Source of the DNA: Microdochium bolleyi
Lineage: Eukaryota; Ascomycota; Sordariomycetes; Xylariales; Microdochiaceae
Assembly (NCBI GenBank): GCA_001566295.1
Contig: KQ964246.1
Location: 3,286,001-3,350,000 of the forward strand
Direction of reading: 5' to 3'
DNA length: 64,000 bases
Part shown: positions 20,454 to 31,449 of the stretch, one piece after another
Numbering within the stretch: the first letter of the stretch is position 1
Layout of the letters: each line of letters begins with the position of its first letter
The notes under the pieces: generated by a model
Databases searched by the model: none
What the model was told of the DNA's origin: nothing
The model's input: only the letters and a program-made list of their open reading frames with translations
Position numbers and translations under genes: made by a program

Positions 20454-22958
20454 ATGTCCGCCCTCAACCACTTGAATGGCGATTCTCCAGCCCCCACCGC
20501 CTCGAGCAATGCCGCCCTGCCTGCCGCGAAGCTGAGCAGCTCCGGCGCACCTTCAAACGGCCCCTCCATCCACGATGCTGCCTCTCTTGACGATGTCCGC
20601 GCGACCCTCGCTGCATTGCACACCCGCGAGTCAGCCGTGACGAGCCGCCTTAATGCACTCCTCTCCTCCCAAGCCGACCTCTCTCGCGAGCTGGGCAGGC
20701 TCGACCTTCTCCGCGCAAACCTCGGCACACAGGTCATCGCGACCCGATCTATCAGCAATGGCATGCTGTCCTCAGCCGCCGAGACAGCCGGCCGGCTGTC
20801 CAATCGCGTCAAGGAGCTTGATCTGGAGAAGGACCGAGTCCAGCAGACGCTGCGGGTCGTGGAGCAGGTCGCCGAGCTCAAGGCCTGCGTTCATGGCGTG
20901 GTCGGGAGCATGGGAGCACCACAAGATTGGGAGGCCGCGGCCGGATACATCTCACGCGCGAGCAAAGTTCCGGAGCAGATTGTCCAAGGCGGCTTCGCTT
21001 CGTCCATGGTACCAAGCGTCGAAGTGCCCGATGCGCCATGGATCACCCTTGAGAATGCCAAAGAGAGTCTCTGTGGTCTGTTCTTGCGCGAGTTCGAAAA
21101 GGCTGCAAGCGAAGGAGACGGTGCCAAGGTCACACGCTTCTTTAAGCTCTTCCCACTCATCGGTCGAGGGGATGTTGGTCTGGACGTGTACGGTCGATAT
21201 GTCTGCCAAGGTGTGGCGGGAACAGCACGCGCAACGTTGAAAGAGATGCCAGGATCTTCAGATCGGAAAGACGGGTTCTTCTACGCCAACTCGCTCACGA
21301 AGCTGTTCGAGCACATTGCGCAGATCGTCGAGGGTCATGGAGGTCTTGTAGAGCGGCATTATGGCGAAGGCAAGATGGTCAAGGTTGTGGAAAAACTACA
21401 GATGGAGGCCGATATCCAGGGCGGGATCATCCTGGACACCTGGAGCGACGAGCGCACCGTCGACCGGCGACTGACGGATGTCAAGAGTTATCCGTTCTCG
21501 TTCCTTGTGCAAAGCTTCTTGCCGGCTCAGAGGGGCATCGGAGGCACGCCGAGGACGAGTTCTCCAGCTCCGGGCGGCGGCGCCAACCCTCGGACAAGTG
21601 AGGATGAAGGCGTCGATATGAAAGAGATCGATGGCTTGCTCAACGAAATATCCGTGATGCTGGGCCGGTGGGCACTGTATTCGAGATTCCTCGCTGGGAA
21701 ATGCAGAGTGAGTATCACCTTCAGTCCGTTCTGCAAACACTTCTGACATTGAATGTAGTCGCCAGCTGCCGCCCAGGATGACACTTTGTCCATTCCGGAC
21801 GTCTTGTCAAAGTCGAATCTGCACAGAAAAGTGGCGGGAAAGCTCACCACGCCTTACAACGTGATGTCAACCTTCTTCTTCCGGAGATCTGTGGAGAAGG
21901 CTTTCCAGATGGACGAATCTCCATCTGGGCTAACACTGAATCCAAACAAGCCACTAGACGGCAATGCGCCGTTCATAATATCGGCCGTGGATGACGTAAT
22001 GTACATAGTCAGTGCCGTGATCCAGCGCTGTTTAGCGACCGCCCAGAGGGATGTAGTCGCATCTGTTATTCCTACCATTGGGAGAGTGCTGGGCTCCGAT
22101 TTTATCGGCATGGTACAGAGGAAGATGCGCGACGAATCATACCCGAGACCTGTCGTACAAGGAGGATTCCCCCCCGAGGACAAGATAATATCTTTCATTG
22201 TCCTGATTAACAGTCTCGATATCTCGAACGATTACCTTTCACGCATAATCGACGCTCGACTCGAGCAACCCTCAGAGCAGACGAATGGGGCAGAGTCTGC
22301 GCCGCATCCTCTCGCAGCATCGTTCCCCTTTGAGCAGGACGTCAAGTTCGTCATCTCCTCGCTCAGCAACCTCAAATCGACGTTTTCGTCCAAAGCCTCA
22401 GAACTGTTGTCTGATGGGCTGTTGGTCCTGTTCAACAACGTTGTCAAGCCGAGACTCAGACCTGTTCTTTCGGAAACATTCAGGGATGTGGACTACGGCT
22501 TGACAGAGGATGAGCTTGCCGAGATCGCGCAGCAAAACGACGACGACGAGGATGCTCTCCTGGACCAGGTACAGAGGAGATTCGAGCACGGCTGGGACTT
22601 ACTAATGAAGCCCATCGCACGACTCATGACACCGAAGACGTTCAACCTCGTCATGGACAGCACGGCGAAGTACTTGGCTCAGGCTCTGGAGAAAAGGGTA
22701 CAAAGCTACGGAAGCCGAGCAACCCCGTATGGTGCAATCCGAATGGAGCGGGACTTCTCTGGCATCATCAGCGTCGTGTCGAGGGGCAACTACAGTGTTC
22801 GCGAGCTGTTCGCCAGAGTCTCGCAGACTCTGATGATCATCAACATGGAGGAAGAAGAGTGGGAGGAGCTCGGTGGGGAAGATGTCGAAGATGGCATCGA
22901 GTGGGTGCTCTCAGAAGACGAGAGACGACGTGCGAGAAATCTAATCAAAGACTACTGA
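20454..22958 (+). CDS. COG4: conserved oligomeric Golgi complex subunit 4
   Basis: Lobe A subunit of the COG tethering complex, needed for intra-Golgi retrograde transport (family knowledge). Two exons, 20454-21707 and 21759-22958, in phase 0 give about 817 residues. The first 60 residues are Ala/Ser/Pro-rich; then comes a predicted coiled coil (LDDVRATLAALHTRESAVTS onward) matching the helical COG N-terminal leg. Family blocks include FFKLFPLIGRGDVGLDVYGR and, after the intron, the C-terminal segment with MERDFSGIISVVSRGNYSV and ending in RRRARNLIKDY. The length is normal. No damage is seen. Confidence 0.93.
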
Positions 22959-23322
22959 GTAGATATATAGTATACATGCCAAGTAAGCAAGTAAGGATTC
23001 AATGCGATGGCGCTTTCTGCCTCATGTGTGCTTCATACTCATCTCTGCTACTGCTACCGTGAGCGCGAGCTCAGGGTGTAAGTGCACCGTGCGCAAAGGT
23101 CTCCTTCCGCCATCCAACACTGTTCGGAGTTTGGTATCCATACCAACCGAACCAGGTGCACTTTCTCATACTGCGTATGCAAACGCATGCAACCTTCCAA
23201 GATTGCAAATAAACCACCGCGAAGCAAGCAATTGCAGTCAAACTTCTCGCCAACGAAAGCCTGGACTCTCCACCATTCTCAGCAGTATACGTTAGCCATC
23301 TACGACCCAGACAACCTCGATT
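22959..23322. other. tandem intergenic COG4 to THOC7-like
   Basis: A short spacer with a TATA-like string just after the COG4 stop, more likely a polyadenylation signal region. Nothing else is recognised. Confidence 0.5.
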
Positions 23323-24465
23323 ATGGCGACACAGCACTTCGGGCTCCTCGAGGAGCGCGACGAGAACGAGCTGCACAAGACGCGCCTGCTCAACGTCGAG
23401 GAGAAGCCCTTCAAGCGCATCACGAAACGCCTGATCGGCCCCGGCGCGTTCACGAACCCGAGCGCGCTCAAGCTGCCCGCGACGCCACCACCCGAGAGCG
23501 GCCCGAACAACACCAACGACGGCGATGCTGCGGCAACCACCGGAGAGGTGAACCCAACGCCGGCCGCCGAGGTCGCTGCGCTGAAAGAAGACATTATACT
23601 CGACTTCGCCGCCTTCGATAGCGCGATCGCGCGGCTGCAGTTCCTCGCGCAGGCCAATGCCGCCGAGAGGGAGCGGTACGCGGCAGACCGGCTGCGCATC
23701 CTCGCGACGATGGACAGCGTGCGCGAGAACAACACAGCGCTGCGGACGCAGTTGGATCAGGCTAAAGTCACGCTTGCCCAGCGCAAGAAGTTCGACGACC
23801 TCGCCGACAAGATCACAAGCAACCGCATGCTGCGCACGCGGGCGGAGCAACAGGTCAATCTGGCCAAGCTGGCCGAGGAGTGCGACGAATTGCACCGCGA
23901 GAGCGAGACTTACAGCGAGACGTGGCGCGAGCGGCGCGAGCAGTTCGGCAGGCTCGTCGACGAGGGCAAGCGGCTGCGGGCGCTGATAAGGGACGAGAAG
24001 GAGGAAGTTGAGCGGATGGAGGGCATGGACTCGGATGCAGAGGAAGGCGAGGCGGGCAGCGGTGCGACGCCGGGCAAGACGGGTGGTAGTCTTAGTGGCG
24101 GTGCAACGCCGAGGCCTGACAGCGGTGCCGTGTCAACACCTCGACCGAGCAGCAGAGGAGAGGGCACGCCGAGGCCAGATAGCCCTGGTGCTAGTCAGCG
24201 TGAAGCGAGTGCTGGGTCAGGGCTGCGGACGCGGGGAGACGACAACGCAGCGGCCACGCCAAGAGCCGAGAGCCAACCACCAGCAACTGAGCAGGCGGAG
24301 GAGGGTGAGGACGTGGACATGGGCGAGAGCACACAGCAGCAGACACAAACACAGACTGAGCCGGAAAGCGCAGATACACCAGCGGCTACATATGAGTCGC
24401 AGGATACGCCACAGATCACAGTCGACGCGCCAGCCGGTGCTGAGGATAAAATGGACACCACGTGA
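23323..24465 (+). CDS. THO complex subunit 7-like (THOC7/Mft1 family)
   Basis: Probable component of the THO/TREX complex coupling transcription to mRNA export in the nucleus. The single exon gives 380 residues. The N-terminal segment LLEERDENELHKTRLLNVEE followed by KPFKRITKRLIG matches the THOC7 family start. A long coiled coil spans about residues 85-235 (IILDFAAFDSAIARLQF through REQFGRLVDEGKRLR). The last about 140 residues are low-complexity, with repeated GxTPRPDS/GATPRPDSG-like units and a Gln/Thr stretch, as is common in filamentous fungal orthologues. The assignment rests on N-terminal similarity and architecture; another coiled-coil nuclear protein is possible but less likely. Confidence 0.8.
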   Translation: MATQHFGLLEERDENELHKTRLLNVEEKPFKRITKRLIGPGAFTNPSALKLPATPPPESGPNNTNDGDAAATTGEVNPTPAAEVAALKEDIILDFAAFDSAIARLQFLAQANAAERERYAADRLRILATMDSVRENNTALRTQLDQAKVTLAQRKKFDDLADKITSNRMLRTRAEQQVNLAKLAEECDELHRESETYSETWRERREQFGRLVDEGKRLRALIRDEKEEVERMEGMDSDAEEGEAGSGATPGKTGGSLSGGATPRPDSGAVSTPRPSSRGEGTPRPDSPGASQREASAGSGLRTRGDDNAAATPRAESQPPATEQAEEGEDVDMGESTQQQTQTQTEPESADTPAATYESQDTPQITVDAPAGAEDKMDTT

Positions 24466-24750
24466 GCATCTGTATCTGCTTGAGGAGGAGGAAGCACAAG
24501 GCTTTATATAGCGGGCTGTCACAGTGTTAGCATAGAATACCCCTTCCTAGGCTGCCTGCTGGGAATAGACGTCTTCGACACTTTTGGGCAGCTTCGAGTT
24601 TTCAGTGAGCTCAAGTCCGACTTAGTTCACGAATTCTTCCTTGTGTGTATTACTGGATCTACCACGACCCAATGGGTATCATTTCCTAACGTCCTCCTTG
24701 GCCGTCATGCTTGTGTTCCCCTAAGGCCTGAACTCCACTTCACTTTGCTG
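24466..24750. other. convergent 3' region before the heptamer tract
   Basis: No gene is seen. It is the 3' flank of the THOC7-like gene running into the minisatellite. Confidence 0.5.
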
Positions 24751-24860
24751 CCTGTCGCCTGTCGCCTGTCGCCTGTCGCCTGTCGCCTGTCGCCTGTCGC
24801 CTGTCGCCTGTCGCCTGTCGCCTGTCGCCTGTCGCCTGTCGCCTGTCGCCTGTCGCCTGT
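24751..24860 (+). repeat. perfect heptamer minisatellite (CCTGTCG) x 15.7
   Basis: 110 bp of uninterrupted 7-bp tandem units, with no visible mismatch between copies. It lies 12 bp past the stop of the tubulin cofactor A gene (minus strand), so it is probably transcribed in its 3' UTR. On the plus strand a 7-bp unit reads through all frames, which produces a spurious repeat ORF. Perfect homogeneity suggests recent expansion by slippage. Confidence 0.97.
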
Positions 24861-24871
24861 GCCGCCCACTC

Positions 24872-25325
24872 TCAGGAAGAGGCCGCAGCCTTGCCCTGCT
24901 CCAGCGCCTCCTTGGCCTTTGCGATCTCGTCGGCGGGTCCGCCCTCGCTCTCGGCTGTGGCAATGTGCTCCTCGAGTCTCTGCACCGCGTCGGCAATCTT
25001 CTCGCGCAGCGGAGCGAAGATGGCTTTCGTCTCCCCTAGGGCTCTTTGCTGTTGTCCCCGATAAATTCCAGTGGTCAGCGTCCGACTTCCCTTGGAAAGA
25101 ATCCTTCCAAAGTTACAACGGGGGACCGGGTGGGGGCGGGCGCCTTACCTCCTGCTTGAGCATGTACTCTGCATTCTCGTCCGTCTTGGACGCCTCAAGC
25201 AGCCCTTCCTCGAGCTTCTTGATCTTCTCTGTCTGCGCAGTGACCTCCTTCTCGTAGTACTTGTCCTCCTTGACCAGCCGGTTGACGGCCTGGGTCGCGA
25301 TCGCGAGGGGGGACGGGGCCGGCAT
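24872..25325 (-). CDS. RBL2: tubulin-binding cofactor A
   Basis: Small three-helix chaperone that captures beta-tubulin from the folding pathway (family knowledge). Two exons, 25325-25149 and 25048-24872, each 177 nt, give 117 residues, the usual size. The N terminus MPAPSPLAIATQAVNRLVKE and the helix EDKYYEKEVTAQTEKIKKLE are typical; the junction joins NAEYMLKQE to QRALGETKAIF in phase 0. The 100-bp intron is GC-rich with an ACAG acceptor. The stop is 12 bp from the heptamer tract, so a change in repeat number would alter only the 3' UTR. Confidence 0.94.
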
Positions 25326-26067
25326 CTCTGCTTGGTTGCCGTAGGTGGGCAGCGGGGGGCGAAGTGATTCGACGACGAAGTGTATTTAGGGATTTAGTGT
25401 CAGGTCTGTTGGTCTTTGAGGTAATGTCGTCGTGTTGTTGTTATCTTGCTGGGAGGTGGTAGGCAGATACAAAAGTCAGGAGAACGTGTCTCGTGGATGT
25501 TGACTTTGGGGTATTGGTTGGCGGGGCAGGTCCGGTGGGGTTCGGAGGACCCTTGCATGACGTGTGGTGCCTGATGAGACCCCGTCCAGTCTGTGGAAAG
25601 TTGTGTGACGATTCAACATATTTTCTTATTTCTTTGAGTGACACGAAGTCGCATACTAGACTTAATGCTCAGACGCGGTGTTCTGGCATGACTTGTTCGG
25701 AAGGAGGCCATCGGGGTCAGCTCTGACATGATGGTGCGATTACTCAAAAACAATTCGTGATAAGAATCGAGAAAACCACAGTATCTAAATAGAATGCCTG
25801 GTAATTACCCCCCATCTGCCGGAAGTTGTCCCGTCGGAAGGGTAACGAACTAAGTCTACGACTCAGTGCTGTCTGGCGTATGCGGGGTTGTCCTTCGGCA
25901 CTGGCATTCGGGAGCCTCAACTCACTTACAACGCCTCCGGGTTATGTGGAGAAGAGCCTGAACGATGTCCGGCAAGGTTTATATAAATCGATGGTCTCTC
26001 TCAAAGTCAACTCGTCCTTGAATAAACACACAGCCATTAGTCGAACACCGAACCGCATTTCTTGACC
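25326..26067. other. divergent promoter region with TATA box
   Basis: Between tubulin cofactor A and the flavin-reductase-like gene. A TATATAAAT string at about 25980 lies some 85 bp before the ATG at 26068 and is a good TATA candidate for that gene. Nothing else is recognised. Confidence 0.5.
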
Positions 26068-27158
26068 ATGGCACCATCCACGTCACCACCAAGCAAAACA
26101 TCGCTCTCGATAGAGGAGACACCCTTCAAGGAAGGCCGTGTCGGACGCAACAAGCACGGGCAGAACTTCAAGGCCGTAGAGGCCAGCCGACCGGACTACG
26201 ACAGGGCGAAGACATTGACCTACAGCAAGACTCCCAACCCGGACTGGCAGCCTGGGGATGGGGCTTCGGTCGACCATACCAAGCATAAATGCATCTCGTT
26301 TGAGCCTTACGAGCCAGGCCGGGACGTGGTGCATAATTACAAGCTCATGATAACCTCTGTGGTGCCACGGCCAATCGCCTTGGCAAGCACGGTGTCGCCT
26401 GATGGCAAGACCAAGAATCTGGCACCTTTCTCGTACTTTCAAGCAGTTTCGACAGATGTAAGCCATGCCTCCGCAATCTGAACGATACTTGTTCAAGAAG
26501 GAAAGCATTCCGAGCGTCTGAAATATCTTCGCCTCGGAATGCGGGGGACGCCTATGTTACTGGCTACAAAAAGGCACAGGCAATCAGCTGACACAAGGCA
26601 CAGCCTCCGCTCTACTCCCTCGCCTTCCTCGGCGGCAAGTCCAATGACACACTGGACAACCTCCTTGCTACAAAAGAGATATGCATATCCATGACAAGCG
26701 ACTGGCTGATCGAGGCCGCCAACTTTGCCTCTGTCAACACACCATCCAACGTATCCGAATGGGATCTTACTGGTCTCACACCTGCCCCCAGCGTCGCAAT
26801 CCGGCCGCCACATGTCGCCGAGTCTCCCTTCTCTGTCGAGTGCCGGCTTTACTCGCAGCAGGACATCTACAGCAAGACGAAACCAGATGTGCGCACTTCC
26901 ACCTTGGTTGTAGTCGAAGCCGTCCGCTACCATGTGTGGGAGGATGTGATCGATGCCAATCGTTCGGAGCTGGATCATGCGAAAGCCAGACCTGTGTTCA
27001 GAAGTGATGGTCAGACATATGGTTCTTGTAAGGAAGTGTTTGAACTACCGAGGCCAGAGCGTTTTAGCAAGTTGGTGCAGGATGAGGGCAGCAAGGTTAC
27101 GGAGATCCTGGGAGGTGCTGGCTTGGGTGCGAACAAGACGGCTGGGAGCAACTTATAG
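26068..27158 (+). CDS. flavin-reductase-like (FMN-binding split barrel) protein
   Basis: Member of the flavin reductase-like family, whose relatives reduce or bind FMN. Two exons, 26068-26457 and 26604-27158, give about 314 residues through a 146-bp intron (GTAAGC donor, GCTGAC branch). The core block is SVVPRPIALASTVSPDGKTK followed by NLAPFSYFQAV; the junction reads VSTDPPLYSLAFLGG, matching the family's DPPL motif. ISMTSDWLIEAANFASV follows. About 90 residues of polar N-terminal extension precede the barrel. The physiological partner and substrate are unknown. The ATG at 26068 is chosen because the upstream in-frame codon is TTG. It ends 34 bp from the convergent F-box gene. Confidence 0.88.
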
Positions 27159-27192
27159 CTTACCAGTATCAAGCACGTCCAAATCCTCCGGG

Positions 27193-27924
27193 TCAACATG
27201 TGATTACATCTCGAAGTCTTAAGACACGGTAAGTGTGGCATGCGGGACACAGGTCCGTGACTCCATTTCTCCACGCGTCAATCGCTTCTTCAACATCGTT
27301 TCGTGTGAGATGGCCAAGTGTGACGAGCTGCCGGATCTGCAGTGGATATTTGTCGGCAGCTAGAGGTTGATGAGTCAAACAGCCGGGGCAGAGTGCGACT
27401 GTCTGATCCAGATCCTGAGTGCGGCTCAAGCGATCGATGGGCCACATGAGCTGCATGAGGCTGATCATGGCAGAGCAGCGAGCATTGATGCCCGCTTCGC
27501 GATGTGTGCCAACAGACGGGATCAACACTGATTGTGCTGTGGCCGTGGCGATCCGCACAGCGCTCTTACACGAGAGCGCGAAACATACGTGGGAGACTTG
27601 ATCAAGATCGCCTATAATAATGAACAGTAGCTCGAGAGGCAGTCGTAAAAGTTTTGCTTTTCGCTGTTTGCGAGGTGAAAGCTTGTAAATCTAGTCCGGG
27701 ATGCCAATCAGCAACATGCCTATCAAGTAGAAAGGGCAGAGTACCCAATTCCTCCCGGTCAGACTCACTGCATCTGGGATGATGAACTCGGTCCATCCGT
27801 TGAGGCCATGAGCTCTGTGGCAATTGTGAAGTTGCGCACCGATATCGTTGTGATTGAATGCGGCTTGATGCTGTCTTTTTGTCTTCTGCCTGGGAGGCTG
27901 GCGGCGGATTCCACTGGGTGCCAT
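27193..27924 (-). CDS. small F-box / Cys-pair protein, copy A
   Basis: Two exons, 27924-27769 and 27663-27193 (phase 0), give 208 residues. The first exon is a basic N terminus (many Arg, Lys, Gln) ending in WTEFIIPDA. The second opens with an F-box-like helix, LLRLPLELLFIIIGDLD, followed by VCFALSCKSA; then the family landmark QLMWP, a first Cys pair in ALCPGCLTHQP and a terminal pair in DLCPACH. F-box proteins recruit substrates to SCF ubiquitin ligases; the Cys pairs could bind zinc (inference). Start and splice sites are supported by the paralogue at 29852-30580, which has the same intron position and phase and the same coding length (627 nt). It is intact. Function unknown. Confidence 0.75.
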
Positions 27925-28714
27925 TCTGGCTGCTCCGTTTGGTGGCTTGGTGTACTATGAGGTTGGCTTGTCAGGTTTTGAGAAGGCCGGTCTAAGCGCA
28001 ACATGATACCCATGATACAGGGTCGACCAATAATTCACATGAGGCAAGACCGAGATGTAAATGAGGCAGGTGCAAGCATGCCCCTCGGAGCGGACATCTC
28101 CAAGACAGCCACGATTCCACAGCGAGGGTCGGACACTTCTGTCCTCACTCAAGAGTCACGAGACGCTCACATGTCGATTGACAGAACGACCTGAGAAACA
28201 TCAAAAGGCAGACACAGCTTGTAGCTTATGGAGATCACGTCTCGTGGAGAGAGTCTTCTTAGATATGTTGTGACCTCAGCAGAAGGACAAACCCAACATG
28301 ATGATGCCCCGCGAGCCACACGCTGGCACAAGACAAATTGGCTGCTGCATGCAGTTTGCAGGCCATAACCACCTGGGCAGACTTCTTCACTGCGGTCTTT
28401 TGGCGAGGTGTAGAATTCACATTCGCAAGCAGCCACAGTAGAGCCTCAATTCCGCCTTCGTAGACCGGTATGGGCGAATATCAACCATAGGTCACAGGGA
28501 ACCACCGGCCTTATGGTGAGCGTACCAGCTCAAACCGGAGCCCTCTCCACATAGAATCAAACGGGGGTCTCGGGCGATCAGTTGTGCGATTCTGATGTCC
28601 ATTGATGACTGCCGAGCGGTGAGGAGTCTGTAATCCAGACGTTGTCAGTCCTCCAGTCTCACATAGCACGACTTTGGCGGTTATTAGAACGTCACTCGCA
28701 GCTGAGCTTTGGAA
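27925..28714. other. spacer between F-box copies A and B
   Basis: About 790 bp with no supported gene. A Cys-containing open frame at 28167-28436 (minus) was considered and rejected. It presumably holds the promoter of copy A and the 3' flank of copy B. Confidence 0.4.
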
Positions 28715-29356
28715 TTACATCGAACAAAGTCTGAAGTGGCATGTCGGACAATGACTCCAAGAGCCGGCCCGCAAGTCGCCGATGATCCAGTCGACCATCT
28801 CTTGCGAAGCCCAACTGGAAAGAGCAATGCCTTCAAACTGCTCTCGATATAATTGAGCAGCGTAGGGCTGAAATTTGAGGCAAGACATGCACGACTTCAC
28901 TCCCTGTTTATCTTGCAGGTCGCGGCACTGATCAAATCCAAGTCGCGCCAACTCGAGCAAACTGCACATGGCCATAAATACACCTCCGCGAAGTTACCCA
29001 CAGGTGGTTGATAGTGCTTGGCGGTCGAGGGAACGAATAGCGGCCGAGACCGCGTTTCGAAGAACCGCAGGAGGCCCCGGCATGACACTGTAAGACATTC
29101 GCTCTATGTTGGGTCGATCATGTCGGTGATCATTATCAGTAGCTCGGGAGGTAGGTGAGGCAAGGCCGAATGTTGGACATGAGATGTCGATCTGCCCGCG
29201 ATCTACACAAGAGGAGGATTAGCCACTCTTCTGCAAAACGAAAAGGCCAATGCTTGAGTGCTGACTTACTTCCTTCGGAATCACAAACTGCGTCTGATGA
29301 GTACCTCTCTCGCAACCAATGCAGATATTGCTGACTTCCGAAGAGAGGTCTCGAGG
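28715..29356 (-). pseudogene. small F-box / Cys-pair protein, copy B (decayed)
   Basis: A paralogue of copies A and C recognised by its parts. An exon-1 remnant reads NICIGCERGTHQTQFVIPKE before a preserved GTAAGT donor at 29269. The F-box reads LPHLPPELLIMITDMIDPT and then meets a TAG at 29104-29106, after which the frame continues with CLTVSCRGLL. A second lesion shifts frame between about 28975 and 29000, beyond which SLLELARLGF and the Cys pairs GVKSCMSC and HCPTCHF follow to a stop at 28715. No in-frame ATG exists between the exon-1 donor and an upstream stop at 29357-29359. Three independent lesions make a functional product very unlikely. Confidence 0.78.
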
Positions 29357-29359
29357 TTA

Positions 29360-29851
29360 AAGTTTTCTCCGCCGGTGCGATGCCGTCAAAGACGTATTGT
29401 TTCCATTGCTAGGCGTCATGTTGTGGCATCTGAACCGTGGTAGGTGGTTTGCTGGGGAGTTGCAAGAGACAGTACCGGGCCTGAGGAGGTTTTGGTCACA
29501 GAAAAGCAGGAATCAAAGAGGCAAGACTCTGGATTTTGCTGGAAGTCATTTCACGCAAAGCGAAAGGAGCATATATCCTCCGAAGCGTGTCTCGCTTGGG
29601 AAAGTCGGGCCCACGCGCGACATCCTTCACTTAGACTTTCGTACAAAGCTGCTCTAAGTAGTGTTTGCGATCAGATAAAAGGGAAATGTCATGCATAGGC
29701 CATGGAAAACCTTGCCAAGGCACGTCTTGCATCAAGAAGAGCCTCCAATGGTGTCTGATCGCGATAAAGCACCCATGTTTGATACAAAGATAGAGCACGG
29801 AGAGTGCTCACCGTACGCTAGCTAGACGCGTTGGCCCTTTCCCTTTTCTCT
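29360..29851. other. spacer between F-box copies B and C
   Basis: No gene is recognised. It contains the 3' flank of copy C and the former upstream region of copy B. Confidence 0.4.
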
Positions 29852-30580
29852 TCAAACAAACAACGACAGCCATTTGCAGAAACACGACGGACATTCTACG
29901 TTCTCTCCGTCGCACCAGTCAACAATGATTGACTGGACCTTTGTGGGCTCTGAGCCCTCCTCAATCAGCTTGTCCGTAAACTCTCCTTGGTAGTCTTCCA
30001 GCCTGGTGGACCGGTAGCCCATGCACCCGGTACATATACCCACCCTGTTATCCCGTACGGCGTAGCCAGAGTGATAGGCACCCGGCCACATGAGCTCCAG
30101 CAGCAGGCGCACCGCCGGGCAGCTGTCGGGTTGAACACCGCGATGCTTGATGGCGGAAGGTATCTCCGGGAGGCCGATGGCGGAGTGGACGATCTGCAGC
30201 ATCCCCTTGCACGACACTGCGAGGCAAGCCTGGGAGATGGGGTCAACGTCGCCGATGATCATGATGAGCAGCTCCAGTGGGAGCCGGGTGAGTGCGGCCG
30301 CCTGGTTGGCTTCGCTCGTCTGGCTGCCTACGATGAGCTGGCTCACGTTTCAGCGTCATTGAAAGCTCCGTGGGAAAGATAATGAGATCCCTGACTGGCG
30401 ATGCTTGTGCTGCGCACGTACCGACTCTGGGATGGCGAACTTTGCCAGGCAGGCAGGGCCGTGCAGCCGCCTGCAAATATTGAGGCCGCGGGAGATAGCA
30501 TAGAGACCTAAGGAAACTCCAAGGGGATTGGTCGGCCTCCTCTTCCTGGACTGCTTCTTCTTCTTCTTTTTTTGCAGCAT
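29852..30580 (-). CDS. small F-box / Cys-pair protein, copy C
   Basis: Two exons, 30580-30422 and 30319-29852 (phase 0), give 208 residues, the same coding length as copy A. Exon 1 opens with a run of six lysines followed by QSRKRR, a likely nuclear-localisation-type basic patch, then NICRRLHGPACLAKFAIPES. Exon 2 has the F-box LTRLPLELLIMIIGDVD, then CLAVSCKGMLQIV, LLLELMWPGAY, a Cys pair in GICTGCMGY and a terminal pair in VECPSCF. The donor is GTACGT; the acceptor CCAG at 30320 was chosen by phase and paralogue alignment. It is intact. By family it may act as an SCF substrate adaptor with a zinc-binding tail, but no target can be inferred. Confidence 0.75.
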
Positions 30581-30769
30581 GGTTGATTATTATGTGTGCC
30601 GGTTGTATTTTGGAGCAGTTCGTTCTTTGAATGAAGAGGAGGTTAGGTGAAGCAGCTTCGGCGGTGTTGAAGAATGGTGACGAGTGAGTATGAAGTGTGA
30701 GATCACAGGGGAAATGGTAAACCGCCTTCGGTCCGTGCGCACCTACCTTTCTGGAACATCATCACTTCG

Positions 30770-31080
30770 CTGGTATCATTTCAATTCGCAATTACATAGC
30801 CAACTAGCGTCGAAATTGAATAACGACGATATCTCTGGAGTTACTATATTCCACGCTTTAATCCTTAGTATACTAGCCTTTCATATACTTGTAGGCGGTA
30901 ATATGCTAGGGCAGACTATGAGATAAGACTCGAACCTTGTGTTCTGGGATTTCTTCCTACGCGTTCTTAATTATCTTTTTAGCAGTAAGTCACTAAGCTT
31001 AAATAACGCTTTAGTTGTTGCAAGCCAGCCGCTTATAGAATTTGTCACTTCCAACCTGAGCGTTGCTGTAAATACTGTAT
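30770..31080. other. AT-rich, TpA-rich island (possible RIP-degraded repeat)
   Basis: Base composition changes here to roughly 60 percent or more AT, with many TpA steps, in contrast to the GC-rich neighbours. There is no open frame of note. In Pezizomycotina such islands are often transposon remnants mutated by repeat-induced point mutation. No terminal repeats or coding remnants are recognisable by eye. Confidence 0.45.
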
Positions 31081-31449
31081 GCTGGCGATTACCTACCTGA
31101 TGTGGTCTGACACAAACTGGACGAGAGTTTCACACCGACCGAGTCAAAATGGAATACAGCGAACTTGGAGCCTTGGCATATTGCAACTGTCTCTCCCATC
31201 AAGTGGGCATAGTTCCCTGCTACATTGAAAGGCCTGTAACTCACCATATCATCATCGAGTCTGAGACTAGAGACATAACGACCTTTCCCTTAGTCCGGTA
31301 GCAACCTGTACTAGTCCCATGTGACGCAGGGCCTCAAGCTTGATCCTTTCGACTAAGATATGGAACAAGAGGAACTCCTTCACCGTCGATAGTCCCAGCC
31401 CTTGAAATCGGTCTGTGTGACCATCAGTATCTTTAAGGAAGTCACTCTG

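Noticed and set aside
24643..25257. Plus-strand open frame with a repeated seven-residue unit across the minisatellite
   Set aside because: Produced by a 7-bp repeat, which is open in all frames, and it overlaps tubulin cofactor A in antisense.
28167..28436. Cys-containing minus-strand frame as a possible fifth F-box family member
   Set aside because: No F-box, no LMWP landmark and no Cys-pair spacing in common with copies A-D.
30910..30960. T-arm-like string (GGTTCGAGTC on the minus strand) suggesting a tRNA
   Set aside because: No anticodon arm, D arm or acceptor pairing can be built around it by eye; it lies in the AT-rich island and is probably chance or a remnant.
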